Source of the DNA: Cytobacillus eiseniae | Lineage (GTDB): Bacteria; Bacillota; Bacilli; Bacillales; Cytobacillaceae | Direction of reading: 5' to 3' | DNA length: 64,000 bases | NCBI RefSeq assembly: GCF_017874625.1 | Contig: NZ_JAGIKZ010000001.1 | Span: forward strand, 1 to 64,000 | Part shown: in pieces, positions 8,049 to 18,789 of the stretch | How positions within the stretch are numbered: the stretch's first letter is position 1 | Layout: every line of letters begins with the position of its first letter | Program-made: the position numbers and the translations under genes | Notes under the pieces: model-generated | Seen by the model: the letters and a program-made list of their open reading frames with translations, nothing else | Told to the model about the DNA's origin: nothing | Database searches by the model: none

Positions 8049-8612
8049 TTACGAACCGAAGATCATCATCTTTATAACTGCTGCATACTCTCGGATGTAT
8101 AAGGTAGTTTTAACAACTAATGGTGTTTCAGCTGCCAATGGATAGCCTTGAATACCTAATTTTTTAGCAAATGAAGTCGCTCGATATAAATGGAAATCAT
8201 TGCTAACAATGACTGCTTCATCGATTGCATATAAATCCTTCGTAAACTTTAAATTTTCGAATGTAGATGTGGAGCGATCCTCTTTCAAAATTCGTTCCAT
8301 GCTTATCTTATTTTCAATAAAGAACCGTTGAAGTGCCTCTGCTTCTGTAATCTTTTCCCCCTTGCCTTGGCCTCCGGTAACAATTACTTTTGTATCAGGA
8401 TGATCATTTAAATAAGTAAGTGCTGTTTGTGCGCGATTTCGTAGACTTAATGACATTTCTTCCCCGTTCACTTTTGCTCCAAGTACGATCAGATATGGAA
8501 TGGAAGCTGGAGGTGTTTGTTTTGCTGTCTGTATAATTTGTATATGAATAATGAAGATGATCAGGAGTGGGATAAGTAGAATCATACAAAAAATAAATAG
8601 ATATTTTTTCAT
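8049..8612 (-). CDS. YdcF/SanA-like DUF218 membrane-anchored protein
   Basis: A 187-residue protein with one N-terminal transmembrane segment (residues 4-24) followed by a DUF218 domain facing outward. Domain motifs are LIVLGAKVNG, NRAQTAL, VIVTGGQGKGE (acidic loop), AEALQRFF, STSTFENL and IVSNDFHLYRA. Relatives include E. coli SanA, YdcF and ElyC, tied to envelope integrity; the biochemical activity is unsettled. The start is moved to 8612 because AGGAG is 7 nt before that ATG; an upstream in-frame start at 8642 has no site. Single-gene unit. Confidence 0.85.
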   Translation of the reverse strand: MKKYLFIFCMILLIPLLIIFIIHIQIIQTAKQTPPASIPYLIVLGAKVNGEEMSLSLRNRAQTALTYLNDHPDTKVIVTGGQGKGEKITEAEALQRFFIENKISMERILKEDRSTSTFENLKFTKDLYAIDEAVIVSNDFHLYRATSFAKKLGIQGYPLAAETPLVVKTTLYIREYAAVIKMMIFGS

Positions 8613-8738
8613 GTTTTTTCTCCTATCTATCATGTTTATCAAAGCGAAATAATAGACTTATAGTACCTCTATTAATTAATAGCATATAAATCGCAAAATA
8701 GGAATGTTTTTCCTTTTGATAGTTAGGAGTTTTAGCTA

Positions 8739-9494
8739 ATGAATATTCAGCAATTTTATAAAAAAACAGCTTCTCTTTCATTAAGTGTTAGCCTAGGTGC
8801 ACTTATTCCGCCATTTTTTCTTATTTTGTTTGGGATTATGATTATTCAAGACGGGAGAATTGTTTTGATTGCCCTTCCATTTTTATTGTATAGCTTTTTT
8901 TGCTATCAATATTATTTGATTTGCGACAAGCGTTCAACAGCGATAACTGTTAATAGTTTTGAAAGAAAGTCAGATGTGACACTTTTAGAATCAGAACAAG
9001 TGCTCATTCATTTCCTGCCATCCTTATCATTTCGAATGCTCCTTTTTGGCAATTATGGTCAGTTGCTAGGGGAAGTAAAGAATATGAATAAATGGTCAAT
9101 CAGTGGGCTGCTGCCATCATTTATTAATAGGAAAAGATATGGACTTTACAATGAGTTAAATGAATTAATTGCTATTTTTCATCTGAAAAAAAATCAGATA
9201 GAAATAGAAACCAAGGAATGTACAAAAATAATGATTTGGGAACAAAAGAAAAGTCAAACAGAGCTTATTTATCAAATAAATGGGGAAACGTTAATTGTGA
9301 ACCGAGCAAAATTATTTATGGACTATCAATTTCATTTGGAAAAACAAAAAATCGGCCGCCTGCAAAAAGGCTGGATGCCTGTGGAATGGAGCTCTAAATT
9401 TAAAGATCCTAATACACCAGTTTTATCGTTTATTCAAAAGGACGAACAAATTAAAATTATGATCGTCGCTCTTCTATCTAAAATCCTTCATTAA
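8739..9494 (+). CDS. Membrane-anchored hypothetical protein, tubby-like C-terminal domain
   Basis: A 251-residue protein with two N-terminal hydrophobic segments (about residues 15-37 and 41-60) and a soluble remainder rich in beta strands. The C-terminal part, with YGLYNELNELIAIF and LEKQKIGRLQKGWMPVEW, resembles the tubby C-terminal-like proteins annotated in Bacillus, though the match is by eye only. Tubby-like folds bind membrane lipids in other organisms; nothing here proves this. The start has TTAGGAG upstream. It precedes the ResA-like gene by about 80 bp on the same strand. Confidence 0.6.
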   Translation: MNIQQFYKKTASLSLSVSLGALIPPFFLILFGIMIIQDGRIVLIALPFLLYSFFCYQYYLICDKRSTAITVNSFERKSDVTLLESEQVLIHFLPSLSFRMLLFGNYGQLLGEVKNMNKWSISGLLPSFINRKRYGLYNELNELIAIFHLKKNQIEIETKECTKIMIWEQKKSQTELIYQINGETLIVNRAKLFMDYQFHLEKQKIGRLQKGWMPVEWSSKFKDPNTPVLSFIQKDEQIKIMIVALLSKILH

Positions 9495-9576
9495 TGGAGA
9501 CACTGTGCAGAATGATCGATTGTGGCTATTAAGTGTAGTATGATAGGAGCAAACGGTTTCATCTGAAGAGGTGTAC

Positions 9577-10158
9577 TTGAAAATGAAGAAGATTTTACTA
9601 GGTGTCTTTGGTTTTGTTGCCATCTTAATTCTTGTTGATCAGTTTTTCCTTCAAGATTCACGGGAGGAGGACAAAAAGCAGAAGATCGAGAAATATGAGA
9701 AAATAGCAAATGCGGAACAGCTGCTAATTGGGTTAAATGAAGGAAAGAGGGCACCAGATTTTACGCTTGAAGACTTGAATGGAAATCCCATTAAGCTAAA
9801 TGATTATAAGGGAAAAGCTATTTTATTAAATTTTTGGGCAACATGGTGTCCCCCTTGTAAGGATGAAATGCCACATATGGAAAAGCTTTATCAAAAATAT
9901 AACAATGATGGGTTTGAAATTTTAGCGGTGAATGTAATGACTTCAGAGAAGGATCCGAAAAATGTGAATCACTTTATAGAAGACTACCAACTAACCTTTC
10001 CAATTCCGATTGATGAAAAGGGGATTGTTTTTCACGATTATGCCATTTTAGGCTATCCTACAAGCTTTTTTATTGATTCAGATGGAGTCATTCGGAAAAA
10101 AGTGATGGGGCCAGTGAATGAAGAAGAGATGGAGATTGAAATTCTGAAATTACTATAA
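9577..10158 (+). CDS. ResA-like thiol-disulfide oxidoreductase
   Basis: A membrane-anchored thioredoxin-fold protein of about 193 residues. An N-terminal signal anchor precedes a charged linker (EEDKKQKIEKYEK), then the AhpC/TSA-type domain starting APDFTLEDLNG. The active site is WATWCPPCKDE, a CxxC redox pair, and the cis-Pro is in GYPTSFF. Family members such as ResA reduce apocytochrome c cysteines or other extracytoplasmic disulfides. No cytochrome maturation gene lies beside it. The start is probably TTG 9577, 5 nt after GAAGAGG; ATG 9583 is also possible. Confidence 0.85.
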   Translation: MKMKKILLGVFGFVAILILVDQFFLQDSREEDKKQKIEKYEKIANAEQLLIGLNEGKRAPDFTLEDLNGNPIKLNDYKGKAILLNFWATWCPPCKDEMPHMEKLYQKYNNDGFEILAVNVMTSEKDPKNVNHFIEDYQLTFPIPIDEKGIVFHDYAILGYPTSFFIDSDGVIRKKVMGPVNEEEMEIEILKLL

Positions 10159-10191
10159 TGGAACCAGCTATGTTCTAAAGATTATCGTGAA

Positions 10192-10285
10192 AAAACGACC
10201 GAAACTCCTATTTACTTGAAATCAGTTGCTGTTAAATCGATAGCAACTATGATTTCATTTTCAAAGGAATCGGTCGTTTATTTTT
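10192..10285. terminator. Long two-way terminator
   Basis: AAACGACCGA and TCGGTCGTTT form the outer arms, with an inner arm pair (AAATCAGTTGCT with AGCAACTATGATTT). It separates the convergent ResA-like and EcsC genes. The long two-part stem is unusual for a simple terminator. Confidence 0.75.
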
Positions 10286-10286
10286 G

Positions 10287-11081
10287 TTAGTTTTCGTTCA
10301 ACCGTTCTTTAATTCTTCTCTTCCGATACAGCATCATTCCCGCTTCGGCAATATCATTGACAGCCGAGCGGTTAATGAATGCCCCGAAAAGCAACCCAGC
10401 TATCGGAATCATCTGAAAGAGTTTTTTCCAGCCTACTTGATCTCGATAGGTGAAAACAACTTCTCTCCAGCCTTGTAGCTCAGAGATTGCTTCTCTCTTT
10501 GTTTCGTCCTCAGGAGAATCGATGAGTGATAGCTGCTTCAAAATCGCCCTTTTTCCGACGATATCTGAAGAAACAAATTGAAGAATCTTGACGATATAGA
10601 TTCTTTCCTTTTTGTCATTTGGGTTATAGCCATAACATATGGCGATATCTTGAAGTGTTTTAAGCTGCATGCCAAGAAGCACTGGAATATCAATTGTTAG
10701 TGTAAAGATGCCACCAATTCCTGTTCCGGCGCCTTGTATCGTAGCAAGTCGTTTACGATTGGACTTAAGCTTTGTTACCGCATAATCCATTTCAGCGATT
10801 GGAATATTTGAAACATCCTCCAAATTGTCGACATTTTTGTTTGGATAGTAGGATTTGATTGAGGAGACAGAGCTCAAGTATCGTCCGCCAGATTGAATAT
10901 ATTGACCAAGTTCATCTAAAATATCACCGATTTTATTTTGTAAGAATGCGGGCGTGAACTTGTCTAATAACTTAAATGGAAGACGGCCGATCTTTTCCCA
11001 AAACCATAAGTCACCTTGATCCCTTTCCCAGTCCTCACTTTTTTTTAATTCTTCAATTAATTGTTCCTTCGTGTCATTCAC
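10287..11081 (-). CDS. EcsC-family protein
   Basis: A 264-residue protein of the EcsC family, named after the third gene of the B. subtilis ecs ABC-transporter locus. Family features include WFWEKIGRLPFKLLDK near the start, the glycine-rich GAGTGIGGIFTLTIDIP segment (membrane-associating), and a second GLLFGAFINRS segment near the C-terminus. No ecsAB transporter genes are nearby, so it is a stand-alone member; its role is unknown. The GTG at 11081 is chosen because GGGGGGAA lies 9 nt before it; the longer frame to 11162 lacks a site. Confidence 0.75.
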   Translation of the reverse strand: MNDTKEQLIEELKKSEDWERDQGDLWFWEKIGRLPFKLLDKFTPAFLQNKIGDILDELGQYIQSGGRYLSSVSSIKSYYPNKNVDNLEDVSNIPIAEMDYAVTKLKSNRKRLATIQGAGTGIGGIFTLTIDIPVLLGMQLKTLQDIAICYGYNPNDKKERIYIVKILQFVSSDIVGKRAILKQLSLIDSPEDETKREAISELQGWREVVFTYRDQVGWKKLFQMIPIAGLLFGAFINRSAVNDIAEAGMMLYRKRRIKERLNEN

Positions 11082-11256
11082 AGTGTATGGTTCCCCCCAT
11101 TTTATAAATACTATGTATACATACGAGCCAACGAACTGAAAAGTTTCAAGCCCTATTGGCAAGTACGTGATTGTTTGTTAGAATGTTTTATTGTGGCTCT
11201 CCTGAATATTCAGAGAGAGCGGGTAGGGAGAGGGCTAATTAAAATAGTTAGGTAGT

Positions 11257-12564
11257 ATGAAAATGAAGAAAAACTGGTTTAACCATTTTTTTCAACTTGA
11301 GCAAAATCAGACGACGGTTAAACGTGAAATTTTGGCTGGATTAATAGGCTTTTTTACAATCGTATATATTATTGCCGTTAATTCACTCATTTTATCAGAG
11401 GCAGGCATTCCACTTGAAGCAGCTATTTTTGCTACAATTATCACATCTGTTGTTGGCTGTTTTTTAATGGGGTTTTGGGCGAATGTACCGATTCTTCTTG
11501 TTCCTGGAATGGGAATTAATGCCTTATTTTCCTACACGATTGTCCAATCGATGGGAATGTCTTGGCAAGAGGCATTAGCAGTAGTATTTGTTTCAGGATT
11601 GATTTTTACCTTCATAGCGTTTTCGAAGTTTTCGAAAACATTAAGTGATTCCATTCCGCAGTCATTAAAAGAGGCAATTACTGTCGGCCTTGGATTATTT
11701 TTAATGCTGATTGGACTTGAAAAGGGTGGAATCGTTGTAAAAGGAACAAATTCAATTATTGCATTAGGTTCACTTGGTGAGCCACAAGTACTTGCAACTG
11801 TTCTTACATTCTTACTTGCCATTGTTTTGTTTATGCGAAACATACCAGGGAACTTTTTGATTACAGTAATTGCAGGTACGCTAATTGCCTGGTTGTTTGG
11901 TTTGATTGATTTTCATTCAACCGAAGAAAAAGCATTTTCACTTTCGGAGTATATGGATGTTTTCGGTGCTATGTCCTTTTCAAGTATCTTTTCCATCACT
12001 TTTTGGATTGCTGTTTTTTCATTAACAATGGTGCTTGTGTTTGAAAACATTGGATTGGTTCATGGGCATGTCTCATTTATTAACCGTTCGGATAAATTTT
12101 CTCGTGCTTTTCAAGCAAACTCCATTTCAGCAATGTTATCTGGTGTATTTGGAACGAGCCCGACTGTTTCAACGGTTGAAAGCACTGCAGGCATGGCAGC
12201 AGGAGGAAGAACAGGATTAACAACAATTATTACAGGCTTGCTTTTTCTGTTATCTGCCTTTTTTATCCCAGTCATTAAACTAATTCCAAACAGTGCGATT
12301 GCCCCAATTTTAATGATCATCGGTGGATTAATGCTCCAAAATATTCGTAATCTTGATATGAATGATTTAAGTGAAAGTTTTCCAGCCATTTTTATTATTG
12401 CGCTGATCCCATTTACTTACAGTATTGCAGATGGGATTGCAGTAGGGTTTATTCTCTATCCAATTTTAAAAATTGCCACAGGAAGAGCGAAGGAAGTCTC
12501 CTTAACACTATATATTATCGCAGGACTCTTTCTTTTCAACTTTATCTTTCATGTAATCGGATAA
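11257..12564 (+). CDS. NCS2/AzgA-type purine permease (PbuG/PbuO-like)
   Basis: A 435-residue polytopic transporter of the AzgA subgroup of NCS2 permeases, which import adenine, guanine or hypoxanthine with protons. Signature stretches are GLIGFFTIVYIIAVN (TM1), VPGMGINALFSYT, and GTSPTVSTVESTAGMAAGGRTG, which contains the substrate-site Glu. Length fits PbuG/PbuO (about 430-440). The upstream 95 bp has no recognisable purine riboswitch, unlike B. subtilis pbuG, so regulation may differ. A GGTAG-type weak ribosome site precedes the ATG. Confidence 0.88.
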   Translation: MKMKKNWFNHFFQLEQNQTTVKREILAGLIGFFTIVYIIAVNSLILSEAGIPLEAAIFATIITSVVGCFLMGFWANVPILLVPGMGINALFSYTIVQSMGMSWQEALAVVFVSGLIFTFIAFSKFSKTLSDSIPQSLKEAITVGLGLFLMLIGLEKGGIVVKGTNSIIALGSLGEPQVLATVLTFLLAIVLFMRNIPGNFLITVIAGTLIAWLFGLIDFHSTEEKAFSLSEYMDVFGAMSFSSIFSITFWIAVFSLTMVLVFENIGLVHGHVSFINRSDKFSRAFQANSISAMLSGVFGTSPTVSTVESTAGMAAGGRTGLTTIITGLLFLLSAFFIPVIKLIPNSAIAPILMIIGGLMLQNIRNLDMNDLSESFPAIFIIALIPFTYSIADGIAVGFILYPILKIATGRAKEVSLTLYIIAGLFLFNFIFHVIG

Positions 12565-12578
12565 TGAAATAGATTGTA

Positions 12579-12610
12579 GAAGAAGTACGTTTATACGTGC
12601 TTCTTTTTTT
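12579..12610 (+). terminator. Terminator of the purine permease gene
   Basis: AGAAGTACGT pairs with ACGTGCTTCT and is followed by seven T. Confidence 0.85.
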
Positions 12611-12663
12611 GTTGTTTAGGAAACTAAAAATCGCGCATTGTGTATAACTTTATGAGTAGTTTA

Positions 12664-12813
12664 GTCTACGTCCAGCTCCGGCGCCTATCGCCTATCAAAC
12701 TTCAGTACCGCTCCCTACGATAAGTCAACATCGGTTCGCTATCGCTCACCGTGTTTCCTTTATCTCAGTCGCAGTCCTTCCAGTTTGTACGGCGATGATC
12801 AAGGCGCCTGCGC
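12664..12813 (+). repeat. Dispersed Bacillaceae repeat B, copy 1
   Basis: Begins ACGTCCAGCTCCGGCGCC and ends with AAGGCGCCTGCGC, so GGCGCC arms bracket the unit; GTTTGTACGGCGAT lies near the end. Copies 2 (21484-21656, opposite strand) and 3 (30924-31110) share the opening CAGCTC, and copy 3 also shares the GTCAACATCGGTTC and TTTGTACGGCGAT blocks. It fills the gap 12611-12943; no gene is seen there. Confidence 0.7.
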
Positions 12814-12943
12814 ATTTGTTCAGATCAGCTTTCATTTTTGTGTTTAATTTGAAAATTTATTATATTTCAACTCCGTTTATATTATTTTTCGTATATAATA
12901 AAAAAGAACTATGCGAATTGTTTTTTTTCTCGGAGGTGAAGGG

Positions 12944-14179
12944 ATGGAAGTATTTGTCGCAAGGCAGCCGATATTTAATATAAAGGAAGAAGTGTTTGGC
13001 TATGAACTGCTTTACCGGAGTAATCAAAGAGAAAATGCTTTTCCAGATGTAGATGGGGATCAAGCAACAACTGAATTGATTATCAATAGTTTTTTAAATA
13101 TAGGAATTGATAAATTATCAAGTGGCAAACCATGTTTCATTAATTTTACTGAAAATTTATTAAGTTTGCGACTGCCAACTTATTTTAGGCCGAGAGAAAT
13201 TATCGTTGAAATATTAGAAACGGTTGCTCCGAGTCCGAAATTAATAGAGATTTGCATGGATTTAAAAGATCAAGGCTACCGGATCGCATTGGATGATTTT
13301 GTACTTAATGAGTTAAATCAATATACATATGAATTATTAAATTATGTTGATATTATTAAAGTTGATTTTCTAACCACACCTATACAAATGAGAGAGAAAA
13401 TCGAAGCAGTTGCAAAAGATTTAAATATCATGCTGCTTGCTGAAAAGGTGGAAACAAGAGAGGGCTTTGAAGAGGCAAAAAAACATGGTTATGAATTTTT
13501 TCAAGGATATTTCTTTGCAAAACCAGTTATATTATCAACACATGATCTTCCTACCTATTATTATTCTTATTATGAGATGATTCAAAACTTGTCAATGACA
13601 GAACCTAGCATTGATCGAATTACAGAATTAATTGAGCGAGATCTTTCATTATCATACAAGCTATTAAAATTAATAAATTCACCTGCTTACCGTCCGAAAC
13701 AAAAAATAAATTCCATCAGGCAAGCTGTAGTTTTACTAGGACTAATTGAGCTGCAAAAATGGATTTATGTTTTAGCTGTTCATGAATCAACAATCGGAAA
13801 AAAGAATAGCTCCAAAGAAATGATACAAATTAGTCTTATTCGTGCGAGATTATGTGAGGAAATTGAAAAACATCGGAATAAACGACCTTCAGCATCGAAT
13901 TATTTTTTAACTGGGATGTTTTCTATGATGGATTCCTTAATAGGAATGCCAATGGAGAAAATTTTACACGACCTGCCACTAGATGAGGAGATTTGTGAAG
14001 CACTTATTGGAAAGAATAATCAGTTAAAGTTTGTTTTGGATCTTGTCTTAGCTGTGGAAAAGGCAGAGTGGACGTTCATCAGTCAAAAATGCAAAGAATT
14101 GAATATTGATGAAAAGCTATTATTTAAGATGTATTCTGAAGCAATTAGTTGGGCAAATGATCTTGTTCTGAATGAGTAA
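12944..14179 (+). CDS. yuxH: EAL-HDOD domain protein YuxH
   Basis: A 411-residue protein matching B. subtilis YuxH in size and layout: an EAL domain (about residues 1-200) and an HDOD domain (about 205-400). EAL-type residues are partly kept: YELLYR in place of EAL, INFTEN, VEILET, LDDF, IKVDF, LAEKVET and FFQGYFFAKP. The usual DDFG reads DDFV. It may hydrolyse or merely bind cyclic di-GMP; HDOD proteins act as signalling scaffolds. The start has GGAGGTGA 5 nt upstream; an upstream in-frame ATG (12911) has none. Its terminator overlaps the ligD stop. Confidence 0.88.
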   Translation: MEVFVARQPIFNIKEEVFGYELLYRSNQRENAFPDVDGDQATTELIINSFLNIGIDKLSSGKPCFINFTENLLSLRLPTYFRPREIIVEILETVAPSPKLIEICMDLKDQGYRIALDDFVLNELNQYTYELLNYVDIIKVDFLTTPIQMREKIEAVAKDLNIMLLAEKVETREGFEEAKKHGYEFFQGYFFAKPVILSTHDLPTYYYSYYEMIQNLSMTEPSIDRITELIERDLSLSYKLLKLINSPAYRPKQKINSIRQAVVLLGLIELQKWIYVLAVHESTIGKKNSSKEMIQISLIRARLCEEIEKHRNKRPSASNYFLTGMFSMMDSLIGMPMEKILHDLPLDEEICEALIGKNNQLKFVLDLVLAVEKAEWTFISQKCKELNIDEKLLFKMYSEAISWANDLVLNE

Positions 14180-14180
14180 C

Positions 14181-14222
14181 AAAAATAGAGAATCTGTCAT
14201 CAAAGGCAGGTTCTCTATTTCT
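14181..14222. terminator. Two-way terminator overlapping the ligD stop codon
   Basis: AAATAGAGAATCTG pairs with CAGGTTCTCTATTT. The ligD stop codon (14215-14217) lies inside the right arm, so the hairpin doubles as the end of the convergent yuxH and ligD transcripts. Confidence 0.85.
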
Positions 14223-16041
14223 TTAAAAAATCTAATACTGGTGTAAACTTTTGGATTTCCTTTGTTTGAAAAAAGTGCTGGAAGGGGTCACCAACCTTAT
14301 TTAATCTTTGGATCATCGAGGGGATTTGAAAGTCGACAATGTTTAAGTGATCATTCACTTCATCCCAATGAAGAGGAGTTGCAATTGTTGCTTCCATTGT
14401 GCCTCTAGGTGAATAGGGAGCGATAATTGTTTTTCCTTCTGCATGTTGGATATAGTCAATATAAAGTCGATCCCCACGATTTTTTTTCATCCTTTCGATT
14501 GTGAATAACCGAGGCTCCTTTGATAGTAAGTAATTGGCAACGAAGGTTGTGAATAATCTAGTATCTTCATAACTATACGTATTGTCTGGTAAAGGCAGGT
14601 AGACTTGTAGCCCTTTATTCCCAGATGTTTTCACAAAGCCGATTAATTCAAGCTGGTCGAATATTTCTTTAATATATTGTGCTGCTTTTATTGCAAGTCC
14701 AAATGCCTTTCTTGAGGGAGGGTCAAGGTCAAAGACAATTTCACTTGGGTGCTGCTGGCTATACTTTTGAAAAGGAATATGATATTCAAAAGCCAATTGA
14801 TTTCCAAGCCATAGCAATGTCTTTAAATCATTGCAGACAATATATTGAATCCCATCATCCATATGGGTTTGCACAAAATCTGGTGCATATTCAGGACAAT
14901 CCTTTTGGTAGAAGGACTCACCAAGTACACCGTGTGGATAGCGAATAACTGTTAATAATCGATTGTTTAGGTATGGAAGCATATAAGGAGAAATCTCCCT
15001 TAAATAATGGATGTAGTCGATTTTTTGCAGGGAGGGCGTTGCCCATAATGGCTTTTCTGGATGCGTAATCTCCACGCCGGGTGGAAGGTTTTTCTGTCCT
15101 TGAATAAAATGATTGAGTGTACAAGCCTCTGGCTTTAAATCGAATCTGAATTGATGGAAGTGCGGCTCACGCATTTGTTCCTCATACATTTCCAAATATT
15201 TTACTTCGACACAAATAGCGGGTTCGATATATATAAATTGATTGTCTTCCTCTAACATATTTTCCTTTATTATTTGAAAAAGCGCTATCTTCTCCTCAGG
15301 CTTTAAACCAAAAAGAAATTGACCAATTGGAATGATTTGATCATCCTGAAAGACACCCGCATAATAATAGCCGTTTGATTTCTCATAAGCAGTGATAAAG
15401 CAATTTACATATTTCCAATTTTTATATTTGAGCCAAAGGGATGTTCGCTTTCCTTCTTCCCATTTATTCGTTACTTGTTTGGTTACAATGCCTTCTCCAT
15501 CGAACAGGATGACATTTTCCCATATTTCATTGAAATTTTGATAATAGGGGAGTAATTGAACGAGTTCTGTGCTTTTTTCATCGGGCAGAAGGGGAAGGAT
15601 GCATTTTTTAAATAGTGCTGTTAATTTTTCTTTCCGTAAAAGGAAATTCTCCTCCTGTATCTTTTTTCCATTTAGCATGATTACATCGAAGATAAGTAGT
15701 TTGCATGGAGATGTGTTTGCTTTCTCAGCAATTTTCTTTTCTGAGCGCATACGTCCTCTCACCTGAATGGAATGGAAATTTGCTTTATAGGCATTTTCAA
15801 GGAAGACGAGTTCACCATCTAGTATGAATGGAAGAAAGGGGGCAAATTTCGCTTTGTTCGTCTCTAGAAAGGACTTTATTTCTGGAAATTGTTCCATTAA
15901 AGATTTGCCATTCTTGCTTTCTAATCTTATTCCTGCCGAATCCCAATATAGAATCGCTCGAAAGCCATCATACTTGACTTCATAGACCCAATCACTCCCT
16001 TTAGGGAGTTCGAATGTGAGGCTTGGCAGCATTGGCTTCAT
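14215..16041 (-). CDS. ligD: ATP-dependent DNA ligase D (LigD)
   Basis: A 608-residue non-homologous end-joining ligase in the Bacillus order: ligase domain first, polymerase domain last, no nuclease domain. The nucleotidyl Lys is in VKYDGFR (Lys23), with LDGELVF and WLKYKN motifs following. The polymerase/primase part has FDLDPPS, TSGNKGLQVY and RLYIDYIQH. It seals and fills broken ends with Ku, mainly in spores or stationary phase in relatives. The start is 16041, with AAAGGAG 8 nt upstream; the longer frame to 16134 is not supported. Divergent from ku. Confidence 0.95.
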   Translation of the reverse strand: MKPMLPSLTFELPKGSDWVYEVKYDGFRAILYWDSAGIRLESKNGKSLMEQFPEIKSFLETNKAKFAPFLPFILDGELVFLENAYKANFHSIQVRGRMRSEKKIAEKANTSPCKLLIFDVIMLNGKKIQEENFLLRKEKLTALFKKCILPLLPDEKSTELVQLLPYYQNFNEIWENVILFDGEGIVTKQVTNKWEEGKRTSLWLKYKNWKYVNCFITAYEKSNGYYYAGVFQDDQIIPIGQFLFGLKPEEKIALFQIIKENMLEEDNQFIYIEPAICVEVKYLEMYEEQMREPHFHQFRFDLKPEACTLNHFIQGQKNLPPGVEITHPEKPLWATPSLQKIDYIHYLREISPYMLPYLNNRLLTVIRYPHGVLGESFYQKDCPEYAPDFVQTHMDDGIQYIVCNDLKTLLWLGNQLAFEYHIPFQKYSQQHPSEIVFDLDPPSRKAFGLAIKAAQYIKEIFDQLELIGFVKTSGNKGLQVYLPLPDNTYSYEDTRLFTTFVANYLLSKEPRLFTIERMKKNRGDRLYIDYIQHAEGKTIIAPYSPRGTMEATIATPLHWDEVNDHLNIVDFQIPSMIQRLNKVGDPFQHFFQTKEIQKFTPVLDFLKK

Positions 16042-16197
16042 CAGAAATTCTCCTTTCGTATGCAGTCCCTTATAATTTGCCCATTTTTTAAAAAAATCCA
16101 CACTTTTCATGTCCATTGGGTTTTCTGCCAGCATTTATTACGTATGAATGAATGATCGCTACATAAATTAAACAATAAAAACGATGGGAGTCCGATC

Positions 16198-17028
16198 ATG
16201 CATACAATATGGAAAGGAAGCATTAGCTTCGGCCTCGTTAATATTCCAATTAAGCTTCATGCTGCTACAGAGGATAAGGATATAAAGCTAAGGAATTTGC
16301 ATAAAGAATGTCATTCACCGATTAAGTATGAAAAGGTATGCCCAGTATGCGATGTGGAAATACAAACAACGGATATTGTAAAAGCATATGAATACACAAA
16401 AGGGAAATTTGTCATTCTTGATGAAGAGGATTTGGCGAAGCTGAAAAAAGAAAATGAAGAGAAAGCAGTTGAAATTATTGACTTTGTGAAAATAGAGCAG
16501 ATTGATCCGATCTATTATGATCGAACCTATTATATGTCGCCAGGTGATAGCGGGGGGAAGGCTTATTCTCTGCTAAGGAAGGCATTAGAAGAGTCTGAAA
16601 AAGTCGGTTTAGCAAAAATTATTATCCGATCTAAGGAGCAGTTAGCAGTCTTGCGTGTATATGAAAATACATTAGTAATGGAGACGATTCATTATCCAGA
16701 TGAAGTTCGTCATTCAGGGGATGTACCAAACGTCCCAGCTGATGATAAGGTGACAAAAAAGGAATTAGATACAGCCATTCTTTTAATCGATCAATTAACA
16801 ACTGAATTTGAGCCTGAAAAATATACAGATGAATACCGAACAGCCCTTCTTGAGCTAATCGAATCGAAACGGACGGGGCAAGAGATTGTTACACCAGTTG
16901 ATAAAGCACAAACATCCAATGTGACTGATCTAATGGCTGCACTCCAAGCATCTATTGATAAAACAAAACCGAAAAAGCCAGCAGCAAGAAAGAAAAAGAC
17001 CCCAGCGAAAGCAAAAAAAGAAGCGTAG
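16198..17028 (+). CDS. ku: Non-homologous end-joining protein Ku
   Basis: A 276-residue Ku protein (B. subtilis YkoV type). It begins HTIWKGSISFGLVNIPI, the family N-terminus, has a CHSPIKYEKVCPVC segment, and ends in a Lys/Ala-rich tail (AARKKKTPAKAKK) typical of DNA-binding tails of bacterial Ku. It forms a ring on double-strand ends and recruits LigD, encoded divergently 156 bp away. In B. subtilis the pair is under SigG; I could not identify a convincing SigG promoter in the shared gap. GGGAG precedes the ATG. Confidence 0.95.
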   Translation: MHTIWKGSISFGLVNIPIKLHAATEDKDIKLRNLHKECHSPIKYEKVCPVCDVEIQTTDIVKAYEYTKGKFVILDEEDLAKLKKENEEKAVEIIDFVKIEQIDPIYYDRTYYMSPGDSGGKAYSLLRKALEESEKVGLAKIIIRSKEQLAVLRVYENTLVMETIHYPDEVRHSGDVPNVPADDKVTKKELDTAILLIDQLTTEFEPEKYTDEYRTALLELIESKRTGQEIVTPVDKAQTSNVTDLMAALQASIDKTKPKKPAARKKKTPAKAKKEA

Positions 17029-17035
17029 TTATTAG

Positions 17036-17078
17036 AAAGCCGAATTTGCCATTTAGTTGCAGATTCGGCTTTGTTTTC
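17036..17078 (+). terminator. Terminator of ku
   Basis: AAAGCCGAAT pairs with ATTCGGCTTT, followed by GTTTTC. Confidence 0.85.
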
Positions 17079-17104
17079 TATATTATTAAGATTAAAGATC
17101 ATGA

Positions 17105-18646
<1,542 letters not shown>

Positions 18647-18662
18647 TATATAATTGGACGAC

Positions 18663-18722
18663 TAAAGAGACGGCAAATTCATTATTTTTTCAGATCATGG
18701 ATTTTATCGTCTCTTTACTTAT
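18663..18722 (+). promoter_or_regulatory. Terminator-like leader hairpin before glpD
   Basis: TAAAGAGACG (18663-18672) pairs with CGTCTCTTTA (18708-18717), with a partly paired inner region (AAATTC with GATTTT). It lies between glpK and glpD. In B. subtilis, glpD expression depends on GlpP antitermination at a leader terminator, so this hairpin may be the equivalent, or may simply end glpK. The following run of T is weak. Confidence 0.55.
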
Positions 18723-18789
18723 TTCAATCCCTCATTATAAGGAATATCATAAATGCATAACCTTTTCTGCAAAAGGGAGGAGTCAAGGC

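Noticed and set aside
11163-11256. Purine riboswitch before the permease gene
   Set aside because: The conserved junction sequences of the purine aptamer are not present.
16042-16197. SigG promoters for ligD/ku
   Set aside because: TGAATG and CATAAATTA occur, but the spacing of 11 bp does not fit.
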